Source of the DNA: Pyxicephalus adspersus
Taxonomy: Eukaryota > Chordata > Amphibia > Anura > Pyxicephalidae
Assembly: GCF_032062135.1 (NCBI RefSeq)
Contig: NC_092860.1
Location: forward strand, 2,107,611 to 2,171,610
DNA length: 64,000 bases
Direction of reading: 5' to 3'
Shown here: in pieces, positions 44,570 through 56,617 of the stretch
Layout of the letters: each line of letters starts with the position of its first letter
Numbering within the stretch: position 1 is the stretch's first letter
Made by a program: the position numbers and the translations under genes
The notes under the pieces: generated by a model
Told to the model about the DNA's origin: nothing
Databases searched by the model: none
What the model saw: only the letters and a program-made list of their open reading frames with translations

Positions 44570-47080
44570 TATGTCCCCCCCCCCATGCAGATACCAACCT
44601 CTAAGTCCTTCGGCACAGGAAGGGTACTTCAAAAAGGGGCAAAAAAGTGAGGTTTGCCCTTTAAAAACACCAAGGTACAATTCACAAAGATATATAAGTC
44701 ATTGTAATTTTAATTGAGTCTCTTGCCTTTTGTTTCCATTGATTTAGAGCCAAATTAAACATTTTTATCATTTTGAATACAAGGAGGAAGGATGGAATTA
44801 TTTTAATATTTTTGTTTGTCTACCCAGTAAGAAGACATCACTTTCCTTTTTTATACTTGAATAAAGAGCAGCATTGAAAACTTGACAGAAGTTCTAATCT
44901 TTTGTAATTCTATTTAAATTTTAGGTTAATGGATTGTGTTTTATGCATTTTTTATAACAATTTGAATTTAAATAAATTTTTATAAAGTGAAACAAACAAC
45001 ACAGACAAACAAGGGTAACAGATATCGCAACATGGTAGTGGCAACAACCATGGAAAAACATAAAAATCAGAAAGGCAACACTAGAGTTCATGGATGTCAT
45101 AACAAAACCATTAATAATCAGTATATGGCATGAAATTATACAGAAATATCAAGGCAGGGCATAACATATTTGGAGGACACGGGATACTCCAAAGTTTGCT
45201 TCCATCTAATGATCATAGTAGCTCAACATGGAGAACATACATATTGCCTAAACTCAGGGGATTCCAGGAATTCTTTCTAGTAGATCCAGGTGATCTCAGA
45301 TTTCATCACCCCGGTCATGCAAGTTAGCAGTGACGACCTTCATGAGCAAAATCTTATTCACAATCCTGAACCACTGGGCCATAGTCGGCCATATGGGTGA
45401 CCGCTATAATAATGGAATACAAAGTTTTGCTGCATTTACCAGATGTCTGACCACCGATGGTTTGTGGAATCTGATGGATAAGGAGCTATGTTGTAGAAGG
45501 AAGAACGTGGGAATGTTTGGGATTGAGCAATCCATACATTTATCTCCTTTACTCCCTCCCAAAACGGGCGTAGGACTGAGCAGGCCCAGAAGATATGAAG
45601 CATGGATCCCACCTCCTAACTACACCTCTAACATGGTTTGGGTACGGAGGGCAAGATACGATCTAGATGAGAAGTGCTGTACCGTTTTATGCATTTTTTA
45701 TTATTAATATTTGTACACATTTTTTTTTTTTACAAATTTTAAATACATTTGTGTCCTATTAGGGAAATTTTCCTTCACATCCTGTACAATGAACACAACA
45801 AGAATTGGGAGCAAATATTTATATTTTACGCCAAATAGTTTTTCCCATTGTAATATTTCTCCTCACCCACTATGCCAGTGACAACTGAAAAACGTTGTAT
45901 TTCCCATCTCTGTCTGCTTCTCCTGGCACGATATGTTTTAGATGCATTTTAAAACAACAACTATATTCTTGCAAAATTATTGCCATTCAAATTTTTTCAT
46001 TGTCGTAAAATTCCTCTGCTCCCAAATGCCACCCACCCGAGCTATCACCGACCTTCCTTCTCAGTTCAGCAATCTTCATTGTGCAACCCTGTACAGAATA
46101 AGGAGCCATGCTCATGACTGAGGAGGGAAATTATTTCTCTAGGTGGGAAACTGATTAAAGAACAATTGTACCAAAGGAAGAAAGCATTGGTACAAGGGGG
46201 CAGGGATTGGGCACAGATCAGAAAATACTGCAGTTTTTAGACTCACTGTCTGTAAATCTACCAAAAATATATCTCTTTGCCTTTAAAAAAAATCTTACAT
46301 TAGGAATATTAATGTCTTGCCTGCTTTTAGGCTGCCACGGGTCTCCTGTACTAGATCTCATTTTACAATAAAAGCAGATGTACAGCGATGACAGAGGAAT
46401 TATCCTTTAACTAATCTGTTCTGCAAGTTAAATAGTCAGGAATTGTTGCGGATTAGGCGCTGAATGTCATAGCGCCCTGTAATGTACTATCATTTTTATT
46501 CTTTGAAGGCTTTTGGGATATGTTTTGTGTCTTTTATGATATAATATTAATCTTAGAGCACTTACGTCTCCTTTCTGCCGAACAATAGTACAGTTCATGG
46601 AAATATTTACTTCCCATCTTCTAAAGTACACCTGAATTTAAAGTAACTACGAGGCGAATGTTTAGAAATGTTACTGTGCTTAAAAACAATTCGATACAAT
46701 ATAACATTTTACTTGCGTTGCTACAGCAAGAAAGCCAAGATTTCTTTTTGATTTTGCCTTGTCCATCAGTGGATGGGATTCAGCATATTCTTCTGACTCC
46801 AAGGAAACAAAAACTGTAATTCTCTACCAGTTTGGTTGATGTCGTGCACACAGTATCCTTAGTTTTCACATTATCTTTATATAACATTTTAATTTTGCTA
46901 CAGCAGTTTTTACATTCAACTTCCCTTACCGGTGTGTTAATGTTGCCTAATTTGAACAGAACACACAAACAAGCACTTTTGTTGGAGAAATCACTATGCA
47001 CATTGTTTATAAAGATACTGATAAGTTTATTTAAAGCCAATACAACTTTTTAAAGTTTTGAATGTTATATAATGGTTAAA
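44570..47080. other. Intergenic stretch with no recognised gene
   Basis: The 125-codon frame at 45330-45707 (+) follows an AT-rich TAAATAAATTTTTATAAAG tract and an ACAAACAACACAGACAAACA lead. That layout resembles the end of an interspersed repeat. It has no known domain. Confidence 0.5.
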
Positions 47081-47090
47081 ACCAAAATCC

Positions 47091-47332
47091 CAGTGTTTCT
47101 CAACCAGGGTTTTGTGGAAGCTTAGGGTTCCTCCAGAGGTTATTGGGGATTCCTTGAGCAATGAGCAATCAGATCAGTTTAAGTTACACCAATTATATTT
47201 TTGGCTATCTTCCCACATTCTTCCCCTGACCACCACACTGCGAGCCGGTGATATAGAGATTATAGTCAAGGTTCCATGAGGACCTGAATGTTATTTAAAG
47301 GCTTCCCCCACTTAAAAGGTTGATAAAGGCTG
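47091..47332. mobile_element. hAT-like MITE family B, copy 3
   Basis: CAGTGTTTCTCAACCAGGG at the left and AAAAGGTTGATAAAGGCTG at the right. The interior has GGGTTCCTCCAGAGGTTATT, which shows the unoccupied target of the nested insert at 5028-5304. Confidence 0.82.
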
Positions 47333-47729
47333 CTATCTCCATTTTTTATTTCTGCTGCTTTTGTTTCCTTACATTTCCTGTGCTAGAGATTGAAGAGGAA
47401 ATGAGCGAAAATCTCTCCAAAGGTCTTGTTTTAGACAGTTGTCACCATAATAGATACTGCCATTGCAAGAACCTTCCTATATACCTGTTGAGGTGACAGC
47501 TGTAAAATTGGGATTTCCAATTATTTCCTGTTGATGTGACAATGGTCTCCAAGACAGATGAGGAGGTTCATTCTCTCAGCAGGATCAGAGAAATGAAAAA
47601 GTTTAGACAAAGTTAGAGATACATTATAAGTTTAAGGGGGTTTAAGGGCTAGTAAATTGGTTGTTTTTACATGACTGATATAAGAGCTATAAAAATTGAT
47701 GAAAAAGAGTCCTTTAATGTTGACTAATG

Positions 47730-47935
47730 TAGATTAAAGCACTCCAAGGCTGGAGAGGATACGCTTTCTGGGTGATCCAGCAAACCTGAAATGGATCTGG
47801 CCCAGGATTCAAAACATTTGCTAGCAAATAGCAAATGTCTTTGAAAAAATCTATTCCAGGTTTGCTGGATCACCCAGCTTCACTGACGAAAGTGTATCTC
47901 CTCCAGCTTTGGAGAGCTTTAATAAATCCGCGCCG
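47730..47935. mobile_element. Foldback MITE family A, copy 10
   Basis: TAGATTAAAGCACTCCAAGG to GAGAGCTTTAATAAATCCGC, with arms GGGTGATCCAGCAAACCTGA and CAGGTTTGCTGGATCACCCA. Confidence 0.85.
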
Positions 47936-48229
47936 ATGGGAGAGCATGATACCAATGCATGGCCATATAAAAAGGATATAAATGAAGATTGGTTCATATG
48001 AGCTTTGTAAAAAATAATTTCAGTATTTTTATTCTTCACCTTTTATTTAAATAATGCCTGGCGATCGTGCCATGAAGGTCTTTATTTACACACTTCCTGT
48101 TTCACCATTCAAAACTTCTTGTAAAAATTGGCTAATGTTTAGTTGAATATGTCCATTTATTATCTTCTATTTGATAGGCAGTAGGAGGTGGCAGTGTTGG
48201 CGTAACCGACAGCCGTAACAACTCCTAGG

Positions 48230-48392
48230 GATCTATTAATATTGCAGTGAATCTGATATTCTCTCAAACATTCCCTGATCTTTTCCCTGTTTTAAATTAA
48301 TTACTGCCATTGAAACCCATGGACATGAATGATTCTCTACCATGAAATGATTCAGGGAATGTAAGATTCACTGCTTTATAAATGGCCCCCCT
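48230..48392. mobile_element. Foldback MITE family E
   Basis: GCAGTGAATCTGATATTCTC and AATGTAAGATTCACTGC are inverted, as are ACATTCCCTGA and TTCAGGGAATG. A diverged relative with GACATTCCCTGG-GGGAATC lies at about 22495-22620 in the PCTP 3'UTR. Confidence 0.65.
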
Positions 48393-49515
48393 AGTATACC
48401 ACTCCTACCAGTACCTATTCTTTGGCAGTAGGGACCCGGGCTCAGTAATTGCTGCAGTAAGATACCCCAATTCTGGACTTTTTCTTATTTTTTTAACATA
48501 CCTAATGCCATTCAGTTAGAGTTTAACATCTACTTAAATTTTTGATAGATGATCCTTCAGGAAGCACGCAAAATGTCCAACATTAGCAGACAGTTTGACA
48601 CAGCAAGAAAAAAAGCAGAACCTATTAAACCAATTTTTCTGTGTGATTGTGTATCCTTAAAAATGCTGTTTCCTTGAAATGGAAGTACCAGACGATTCCA
48701 CAATAGTGCAAACTTAGTAGTTCCAACAAGTTTGCATACTTAAACAGGCACTGAACTCTTGCATTAATAAATAAAAATGCCTGATGATTGCATGCTATTT
48801 TCTATGCACATTCACCCTAAAGTGCTACATACGTTAAACGTCTGTACCAAGGGAGGCAAATTTTAGAAACAGATGGATCATTATTTTCCAAAGTAGCTAA
48901 TAAGTGAATCTCAATGTCAAAAACTTTCTTTTTTTCCAAGATTACTATAAACGGCCATTAAATCTGCCATTTCTTTTCAGACAATAAAAGAAATATTGTT
49001 TGTGCCATCATCAGATTTTAACACAATTTGAAAGTTAGTAAGTTCACTTGCTGTGACCTCTCTGTACTGTAATTCAGGAGTCTGCAGAAAAAAGTGTTTC
49101 CAAAACAGTTTAGTGTCCAATTTAATTTCAAGGAAGATAGAAAAAAATTGTTTTTCTGTAAAAGTCCCCGTCTGTCACGATTCCTGGAATGGCATACCCC
49201 AAATCGGTTTCATTTTATTTAAAGATCGTGCTATTGTGGTACAGTAACCAAGCAAGATACGCTCCCTAATCTACTTCCCTTCCCCCCTATTAGCACTGCC
49301 ATGTAATGAAGCTGAGCTTGGACCCCCCATGGAACAGTGCTTGGGCCAGATCCCAAGTCAAATGGGGACACTGCCAAATGGGGGTGGGGGGACGGTGAAG
49401 TCATACCGCCATGTACGCCCTGATGTTCCCCAAAATAAGTTTGCCTCTTTCTACAGCTGAGAGGCAACAGAGGACCATAGATCGGTGAGTCCACTTTGCC
49501 AGAAAGTTCAGATTT

Positions 49516-49720
49516 TGGCCCTGATTTATTAAACCTCTACATGGCTGGAGAGGATACACTTTAATCAAAGAAGTTGTGTGAACCAAAAAACCTGGAATGT
49601 TTTTTGCTTAAAAATGTTTTGAAGCTTGGACCAGATCATTTCCAGGTTTGCTGGATCACCCAGCTTCACTGTTGAAAGTGTATCCTCCTCAGCCTTGGAG
49701 AGCTTTAAAAAATCAGACCC
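49516..49720. mobile_element. Foldback MITE family A, copy 11
   Basis: GGCCCTGATTTATTAAACCT to GAGAGCTTTAAAAAATCAGA. The left inner arm (GTTGTGTGAACCAAAAAACC) is more diverged than the right (CAGGTTTGCTGGATCACCCA). Confidence 0.82.
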
Positions 49721-49859
49721 ATTGTCTTTGCAAAAGGCATCCCACAACCCATCTATACTCAACCCTTTGCCTGTACTCACTCCACACACCCATGAATTTT
49801 ATGAATGGGGTAACATGGATCGTACTCCCCTGTGACAATGCAAGGACCCACCATCCAAT

Positions 49860-49993
49860 CTGGAATGGATCTGGTGCAGGATTCAAAACATTTGCTAGCA
49901 AATAGCAAATGAAATCCATTCCAGGTTTGCTGGATCACTCAGATTCACTGATGAAAGTGTATTCTCTCCAGCCATGGAGAGCCTAAATAAATC
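49860..49993. mobile_element. Foldback MITE family A, copy 12, left end missing
   Basis: Starts within the element at CTGGAATGGATCTGGTGCAG and runs to GAGAGCCTAAATAAATCA, with the arm CAGGTTTGCTGGATCACTCA. It lies 140 bp from copy 11. Confidence 0.78.
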
Positions 49994-50160
49994 ACTTTGT
50001 CTTCAATGAGTCTTTCCTGTCCTCTTTTAGTTTTAATTACCAACAGATGTTTACCCAACTGGCAAATTTCTCCATGCCACCACAATATCAACAAAATATT
50101 TGAAAACAAGATTCCATTTTCAAAAACTGTTGTAACTGTAAACTATATTGTATGATTTTA

Positions 50161-50234
50161 GGTCTCAGTATACGTTCCTAATGAAGCATTTTATATTTTC
50201 AGCGAAACTTGTTGAACATTGATTTGCTGAGACC
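50161..50234 (+). ncRNA. Hammerhead-like motif with extended stem I (HH8)
   Basis: The outer helix GGTCTCAG (50161-50168) pairs perfectly with CTGAGACC (50227-50234). After an internal loop, GTTC (50174-50177) pairs with GAAC (50214-50217). The core is CTAATGA (one change from CTGATGA), then a stem II closed by GC/GC, GAAAC, TT, GTT. The two-part stem I is what hammerhead tertiary contacts need. One core change suggests reduced or no cleavage. Confidence 0.62.
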
Positions 50235-52030
50235 ACAAGATATGTATCGTCCAATTGTTTTTATGAATGTACCTTTTATAAAATTTTTTGTATAATAAAT
50301 GAAAGTTTTAAATAATGGATTAATTGAATTTAAGTATTCAGTGCTTTACAAGTCCCGTCCTTTTTTTGTTCCCTGTTTTAGTTTTAAATATTCCAGCATA
50401 GAGATCTCCCTGCCTGGACTGACTTTGTCCATCTGATAGTTCTGGGAGTTCTTATCATCATTTTTGAAAGTCCAGAACCTCCTGTTACATTCTTCATAAT
50501 ATAAAAGAAATACAAAAACAGACAGATTGGGGTCATCACAGAATGACTTTATAAGCAGGAACCCAAGGCTAATCACAAGATATATCAATAAGTCCCTATT
50601 GTTTTTAATCAATTCCCATTAGATTTCTCAAGCACCAAACCACAGAACTTGTCATGAACTCATATTTGGGGCTGCCCCCCAACTACCACCACAGGCTCCC
50701 CCATCCTGGATGACGCTGCCACGGCACTGGGTGCCATTGACACGCTTGTCTAGGTGGCCATCACATAGCATTATATAAGTGCTCTGTCCAAGAGAATGGA
50801 CTATCATTGCTAAATAATAATCGGAAGAACCACGAGCATCACGAGCCTAGAAAAAGTATTTATAAAGATTGTTCCAAGTGGAGTGCAAGGGATGGGGTTA
50901 AATGGAAAGCTTAAAGTACACTTTAAATGAGATTTACGCCAGTGTAGCCCCAGACTAATGACAGCTATCTGAAATGTGAGCGTAAGCTCTGTGCGTCCTT
51001 CTGTCAGAGTCACTGAGCCAACTTTTTCCATAGATGCAAGGAGCAAGTTAAAAAAAAAAAGAATCAAATTTCTGCCGGCTGAAATGGAAAATTATTTTCA
51101 ATAAACCAAAAAAAAGTGTAGCAATTATGTATATCGCTTTTCAAAAAATTGAATTCTCCTTTAAGAATACAATTGAAGTCACTCAACTGCTTAAAGACGG
51201 GATATTTGTCTCAGCCAAGAGGCTTAAAGAGTTTTTTATTTTTTCAAAGTGTTTGAGAACTTTTGATCCAAATCCACTTTAAAGCCTTCTCTCCTTCCTT
51301 AGTGTCTCTCCGAGGATCTAGTTTATCAGTAAGGAAAGCTCTGCTTTACAACATTAAACCTTCCTTTTTACTCCCTCTGTCCTGGCAGAGACAATGCTAA
51401 ATTCATGCATGAAGCATGGGGCCACGGAAAGCCTCTGGAGGTGATTCAGGCACAATTTCTCTAGATAAGCCATAAAACCGCTCAGCAGTGCGCAACTACA
51501 AGCTCCCGCTCCGACCCCCTGCGGTGTAGTAACACAGAAAGCAACAGACTGAAACAAAACAATCTAAGTACATTGGCAGATTAGGAAGAAACACAACCCA
51601 ATATTATATATAGTTTTTTCTTGCTGAAGGCATTGTATTGAGCAAGCGTTGCCCGCCTGTTGAGGTTTGAATTGTTTTAATGTTTTAAGAGATGCTCAGA
51701 CTTGATATCAGGTTTGGAAAACTATGTTAACACTATTTGATTCCAAACTATTCATATAAACAACAAGTTTAAACCTCCATGGGCCCCTGTGCAGTCCAGT
51801 GCATTATGGAAAGTGCAATTAACGGTTCGTACTTTGCACATTGCTGGCCATTGTAGTGAAGCTGCCCAAATTGTCTGCAATGGCAATGAATGAGAAAAAG
51901 GTTCAGCAGCGTTTTATACCACAGCAATGCTCATGGGTTCTGGGATATTTCTTTTGGGATAAGAAATCTTGGAAATGACCCTTTTGGACTGTGGACAACA
52001 AATTTGTGTCCTTACTGATTCAATTATGTT
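50235..52030. other. Intergenic stretch with no recognised gene
   Basis: No exon or named repeat recognised. It lies between HH8 and the Penelope-like RT remnant and could hold decayed retroelement sequence that I cannot align by eye. Confidence 0.45.
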
Positions 52031-52033
52031 TAT

Positions 52034-52390
52034 TTTAACACAAAATTATTTTTCTGCAGTCATTGTAACCTGCAAGGAATGGAAACTGCCATGGAAACAA
52101 GGTTTGAACTCTTTGCCAACCTGAATGTGAGCAATTGGCAGTTGTGTTCGTTTTTTTTGGTTGGCATGCTGGGTGTGAACTTTGTGACACGGAGGAGGTA
52201 TATTGATGATATTTAGTTTATTAGGAGTGCTACTAGAGGTGAATTGGTTAAATTACCCAGAGAAAAGGGTTATGAATTGATTTCATTTACACTGTTGAAA
52301 CCTGATGTCAGAAGGATTGACATAATGTCAAATATTTTGTGGAAAATAATAAATTGTGCATTAAAAAACAACAGGTTGAAATAGTTCTAT
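52034..52390 (+). pseudogene. Penelope-like reverse-transcriptase remnant
   Basis: In frame from about 52039: KLFFCSHCNLQGMETAMETR, then FELFANLNVSNWQ. This is recognisable as the GTAMGT-x-FAP-x-x-ANL motif of Penelope-type reverse transcriptases with substitutions. About 20 codons later RRRYIDDI is followed by a stop and FI; YIDD is the RT catalytic motif C. The following GELVKLPREKGYELISFTLL fits the hydrophobic run after motif C. No GIY-YIG endonuclease was recognised downstream. Dead and truncated. Confidence 0.6.
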
Positions 52391-52484
52391 TTGGATACAA
52401 GTCATAGCTAAAATAGCTGTAAAACTTACCGAGGGCCAACCTAATTGCAGCAAAGTATCATACAGGTAATGGTAAGACTATGAA

Positions 52485-52545
52485 CATTGCCAAGTGCTGT
52501 GTATAAGGTTGGCGCTATTTAAGTTATTATTAAAAATTATTAAAC
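52485..52545 (+). repeat. SINE tail fragment
   Basis: CAAGTGCTGTGTATAAGGTT then GGCGCTATTTAAG and (ATT)n resemble the last 60 bp of the SINE at 59759-60062. Confidence 0.55.
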
Positions 52546-52867
52546 TTGCACTGAGCAAGACGGAGACTTAATAAAAGTAATCAGAAGAAGATGTCAAGAT
52601 ATAGCTACTAGAGCAGATGGGGTTGATGGGTTTTTTTGTTGTTGAAGAAAGACCACGTTTTACCTAAAATATAATGTGCAAATAAATAAGATTTAAAGAA
52701 CTATTAAAGTAGAACTAAACCATCAATAAAAAAATGCAGCATGTCATTGTAAGGGCATGTACATCTACTCCTAACATTTTTTCTTAGACCCCCTGCAAAT
52801 ATTTCTGTTCCTGTGATGTAGGAACAAGCTTATACTATATACTGTATGTGAACTAATACTAAAATTG

Positions 52868-53033
52868 TCCTTATTATTATTATTATTATTATTTTTATTT
52901 ATGCACAGGTTTTAAATTACACCAACATAACATGCAGGGCTGTACATTAAATAGGGGTTCTGAATGACAGACAGATACAGACACAGGAGGAGGAGAGGAC
53001 CCTGCCCCGAAGAGCTTGCAATCTGCCCCTCTG
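52868..53033. repeat. Interspersed repeat with a (TTA)n end, copy 3
   Basis: (TTA)n, then CACAGGTTTTAAATTACACC, AACATGCAGGGCTGTACATT and GAGGACCCTGCCCCGAAGAG in the order of the copies at 2845 and 43409. Confidence 0.78.
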
Positions 53034-53136
53034 CCCTTTGTATAGGTTGTGTTTGCCCGCACAACAGAGATAAAAGAGGATGTTGCAGGAGGCTTGGCTA
53101 TCTGAAATGTCTTCGCTGATTCATATGCCTGTAGGT

Positions 53137-53871
53137 CAGTGTTTTTCAACCTTTTAACATAAGGGAACCCGTGAAATAACTTTCAGGTTTTCAGGGAACC
53201 CCAGCTATAATTTTTATATCCACAGCTCACAGTATATTAGCCTTTCTCACTTACAGAACATGTAGGTGAGAACAGCCTTGTGATTCGCCATGAGGTTGTG
53301 TTCTTGCTGAACCCAGATGATCTCTCAATGGAGAATCTTCATTGAGAGTTAATCTGCAGTTACAGCTGATTGGAGGCACCCACTGTGACTGCCGATTCGC
53401 ACGGTCACTGGGCTGTACTTATCAATGAAAAGTACAGCCCGGTGACCGTGGTAACTGAACTCAGATGAACTCTCAATGGAGAAACTCCATTTAGAGTTCA
53501 TCTTGAGTTTGCCTGCAGTCACAGCTGATTGAAAAGAACATGCGTGCCTCCAATCAGCTGTGACCACAGGTTTCCATGTTCCCTGGGCTGTATTTATCAA
53601 TGATAAGTACAGCCCAGGGAGCGTGGGCTCCTGCAATTCAATGGAATTTGCAAAATCGATTTGCCGAAATTTCATGGATTCCATCGGAAGTTCGGGGAAA
53701 TTTTCGCAAGAATGTCTGAGACGTTCTCACTCATCCCTAGTCAGTGGGAAGAATTCCTCTTACATTGCTGGCCAGTGGGAAGAATGTTACCCTTACAGAT
53801 AGCCAACAAGATCATTGGGGTTACCCTAATTGAGAGTCACAAATTCCATGGAACCCTGGTTGAGAAATACT
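53137..53871. mobile_element. hAT-like MITE family B, reversed, with an insertion
   Basis: CAGTGTTTTTCAACCTTTTA at the left and CTGGTTGAGAAATACTG at the right are the family B termini in reverse orientation. GTAGGT flanks both sides. The body is split at about 53243-53741 by a second element. Confidence 0.72.
53243..53741. mobile_element. GAGATGAGCGAA-family element inside family B
   Basis: Ends TTCTCACTCATCCCTAG. The interior has repeated and inverted blocks: CAATCAGCTGTGAC occurs in both directions, AAGTACAGCCC twice, and GATGAACTCTCAATGGAG next to its complement. The GACCGTGG-AACTGAACT block is shared with 16140-16515. Non-coding. Confidence 0.6.
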
Positions 53872-53999
53872 GTGGTAGGTTGTCAGCACATGATCACACC
53901 GAGCCCTTTCCAATGCTTCTCAGAATAATTGAACTGCTGGTAATAATGGAAAACTTAGCAGATAATTTTTTTTTTATCCTAAGATAGTAACTAGATTTA

Positions 54000-55380
54000 A
54001 GACCTGTTTAGATTCTCATATAGAGGCCTTTAAATGTTTAAATTATTGATCAAGATAATCACAAAGATGCAATATATGTGTTCACAGAAAACAAACAGTA
54101 TGAAAGCAGTTTACAATACAATACAATCGTAATAAAACATATATGTCCAAGACTTTATTACATGCAATACCAATATATGTAGGATGGGTGAAAAGGGAAG
54201 AAGGAAGTGAAGTAGATTTCTGTAATATTTCATTAGGAAACATCAAGCGCCCATTATCCAGACATTTTGGACAAGTGCATAAAAGTAATTTAAAAGGATT
54301 GTAACTTGGGGAATAAAAGGTGTTAAACCAAATTGGTAAAATAAAAATACATTCAAAGGATGTCAAAGAAAGATTCAAAATGGAAATATGAGCTGTACAA
54401 TATTATCCTAAATGGGTTAAATACAGACAGTACTTGTTAGAATTGGATTATTTGTAATAATACAAAATTTCCCATTCGTGTTCATAGTGAATTATGGCAA
54501 TGAAGTTAGTATTTTACCTTAAAACTGCATCTATATTTCTATTTAATAATACAAATTACATATTTGGTTAAAGCTTAAAGCCAGTTAAATATAAATTACA
54601 CTTATTAAAGGGTTAACCCCGCATTGCAGGGATTAGATTTTTGATTTTCCCTAATAGAACTGTAAAAAGGAGGTTTAAATATTTTATCCCTGGCTCCGGC
54701 AGGTTTCCTCCTCCGTGTGACCAGTCCACTCATCCTCTTCTCATAGATGTTCTATTCCCTACAATGCAGGCTATTAGCTTTGCATTGTATAGGTGGATGC
54801 CGAGGGGCTTTTTATGACTTGGAGCATCAGGAGGCAGCTGCTGGTGCATTTCGGAGATCCCCTAGATAACAAATACAGCACTTTACTTTTGCTGTGCTGG
54901 GGTATGCCCAATGCAAGAGTTGCTTTTACACTTGAAAGTTCACTCATATTTATTCTTAATGAGGTGAAGGAGCAGATCATTCACCAACATATAAACTGGC
55001 CACTGTCCAAGAGTATAAACCTTCAAAAGGAAGGTTGCTATTGAAGTTTATCAGAGTTCAGAGGATTGCCAACCTTTCTACTGTTAGTGAGTTGCTGGCC
55101 AGGGATCCCGCTAATAGCACCAGGTGCTAAAGTTACAAAAAAATTCTCCAGGTAAGCTCGATGGAAGACACCTAGGTTAACCCCTGGTTGTTTGCTCATA
55201 CTGCACTGCTGTCTGGCTTGGAGTCAGTACTCTTTTTGTTTGGAGGAGATACCCACCCAGTGTTGTCGTTTGTAGTGCCTTTCTACAAAAATTGGTATGT
55301 AATATATATCTAATGGAGATCATTTATGAATTTCTATAAATGGGTAGAACTGTAAATTAGACATTGCGGATTTCTATTTA
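54000..55380. other. Intergenic stretch with no recognised gene
   Basis: The 83-codon frame at 54793-55044 (+) has a plausible composition but no recognisable domain, no splice partners and an overlapping antisense frame. I do not call it. Confidence 0.45.
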
Positions 55381-55399
55381 TTTGATAGGTCTCGGTTCC

Positions 55400-55440
55400 T
55401 TCCTGATAAAGTGGGGTGTGGCCCGCGAAACGCGTCAAAA
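55400..55440 (+). ncRNA. Hammerhead-like motif with strong stem II (HH9)
   Basis: CTGATAA (one change from CTGATGA), then stem II GTGGG / CCCGC (5 pairs, one wobble) around a 6-base loop, then GAAA C GC G TC. Stem I is weak locally. It is followed by an AT-rich tail with AATAAA-like words, as expected for a retroelement 3' end. Confidence 0.58.
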
Positions 55441-55983
55441 ATAAAAAGATTTCACCTAACTTATGCGAGACTAGGTTTTGAAATGGTCAATATACATGTT
55501 TATATGATATTATGTACTCATTGCTGTGAATTTTTACTTATACTTTTAATGTTTGAAAATAAAAGTTATATTTTTTTATTTTACAGCTTGTGCCTAAAAA
55601 GTCCCTCGATTTGTCTGTGATACCTGAAAAAAAAAAATTTTTATTTGATATAAAATGGTAAATTGTTAAGGTTCAAGGGGAAAGAAGAGAATACACTCCA
55701 TTGCCAAAAAATACTAAAGGTGGCCAAGCCCTAGCTTGAAATAAAATTAATAAAATGATATCAGTCATAAAATTTAAACAAAGAAGAACAGGGTTTTCTT
55801 TGACAATATAGTGTGTATCAGTTGTTTTGCAAAGCAACACAAATTACTACATACATACTATCTTAAGCATAAAAAATTCCAAATGGTGAGAGTGTTCTCT
55901 TCTTATCTGACAATATTAGCCTAATTGGAAATGGTTCCCTTCCTTCACTGTGAGGGAGAGGAGGCAGGTTAATGGTAGTTTAA

Positions 55984-56029
55984 ATGGCTTGGTAACCCAA
56001 AGCGTTTCACCCTCAGGCTTCTTCAGGAG
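55984..56029 (-). ncRNA. Hammerhead-like motif (HH10)
   Basis: The minus strand reads CTGAAGA, stem II GCC-TGAG-GGT, then GAAAC GC TTT. The G of the closing stem III pair is changed to T. Core box 1 fits CTGANGA. Confidence 0.5.
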
Positions 56030-56091
56030 TATTTATTTTTTATGTTTTTTGGTAAAGACTGAACAGGAAGCCCAAAGCCTCCTGGAGACCT

Positions 56092-56604
56092 ATGTTACAT
56101 AGTAGGTTAGGTTGAAAAAAGACATAAGTCCATCAAGTTCAACCACTAGGGAAATAAACATATCCCAGATATAAAACCCTATAGGACATAGTTGGTCCAG
56201 AGGAAGGCAAAAAAACCCCCGGGTACAATTTGCTTTAACAGGGGAAAACATTCCTTCCTGGTCCCATAAGGCAATCGGATGTTCCCTGGATCAGCAGTCT
56301 CTGTTATCTTTACTTTAAAGCCTTAATCCCCAGTTATATTCTGTGCTTCTAGAAATCATCCAGCTTTTTCTTAAAGCAATCTATAGAACTTGCTGAAACT
56401 CCTTCCTGAGGGAGCCGACTCCACATTTTCACAGTCCTTACAGTGAAGAATCCTTTCCTTATCCGGAGCTTAAACTTCTTATCCTCCAGACACAGAGTGT
56501 CTTCTTGTTCTTTGTAATGATCTCAAAGTAAATAATTGGGAAGAGAGTTCTCTATATGGACCGTTTATAAATTTATACAGGGTGATCATATCCCTCATAT
56601 CATA
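56092..56604 (-). pseudogene. L2/CR1-type LINE 3' fragment, minus strand
   Basis: Starts at CATAGTAGGTTAGGTTGAAA and follows the 3' UTR of the copies at 29161 and 34701. It ends in the last part of ORF2 near GGGTGATCATATCCCTCATA. Only about 510 bp remain, the usual 5' truncation of non-LTR elements. Confidence 0.9.
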
Positions 56605-56617
56605 TCAAGTCACATAT

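Noticed and set aside
45330..45707. 125-codon open frame
   Set aside because: Lies in what looks like a repeat end; no conserved motif seen.
54793..55044. 83-codon frame resembling a small protein
   Set aside because: No recognised family, and an antisense frame of similar length overlaps it. A homology search would be decisive.
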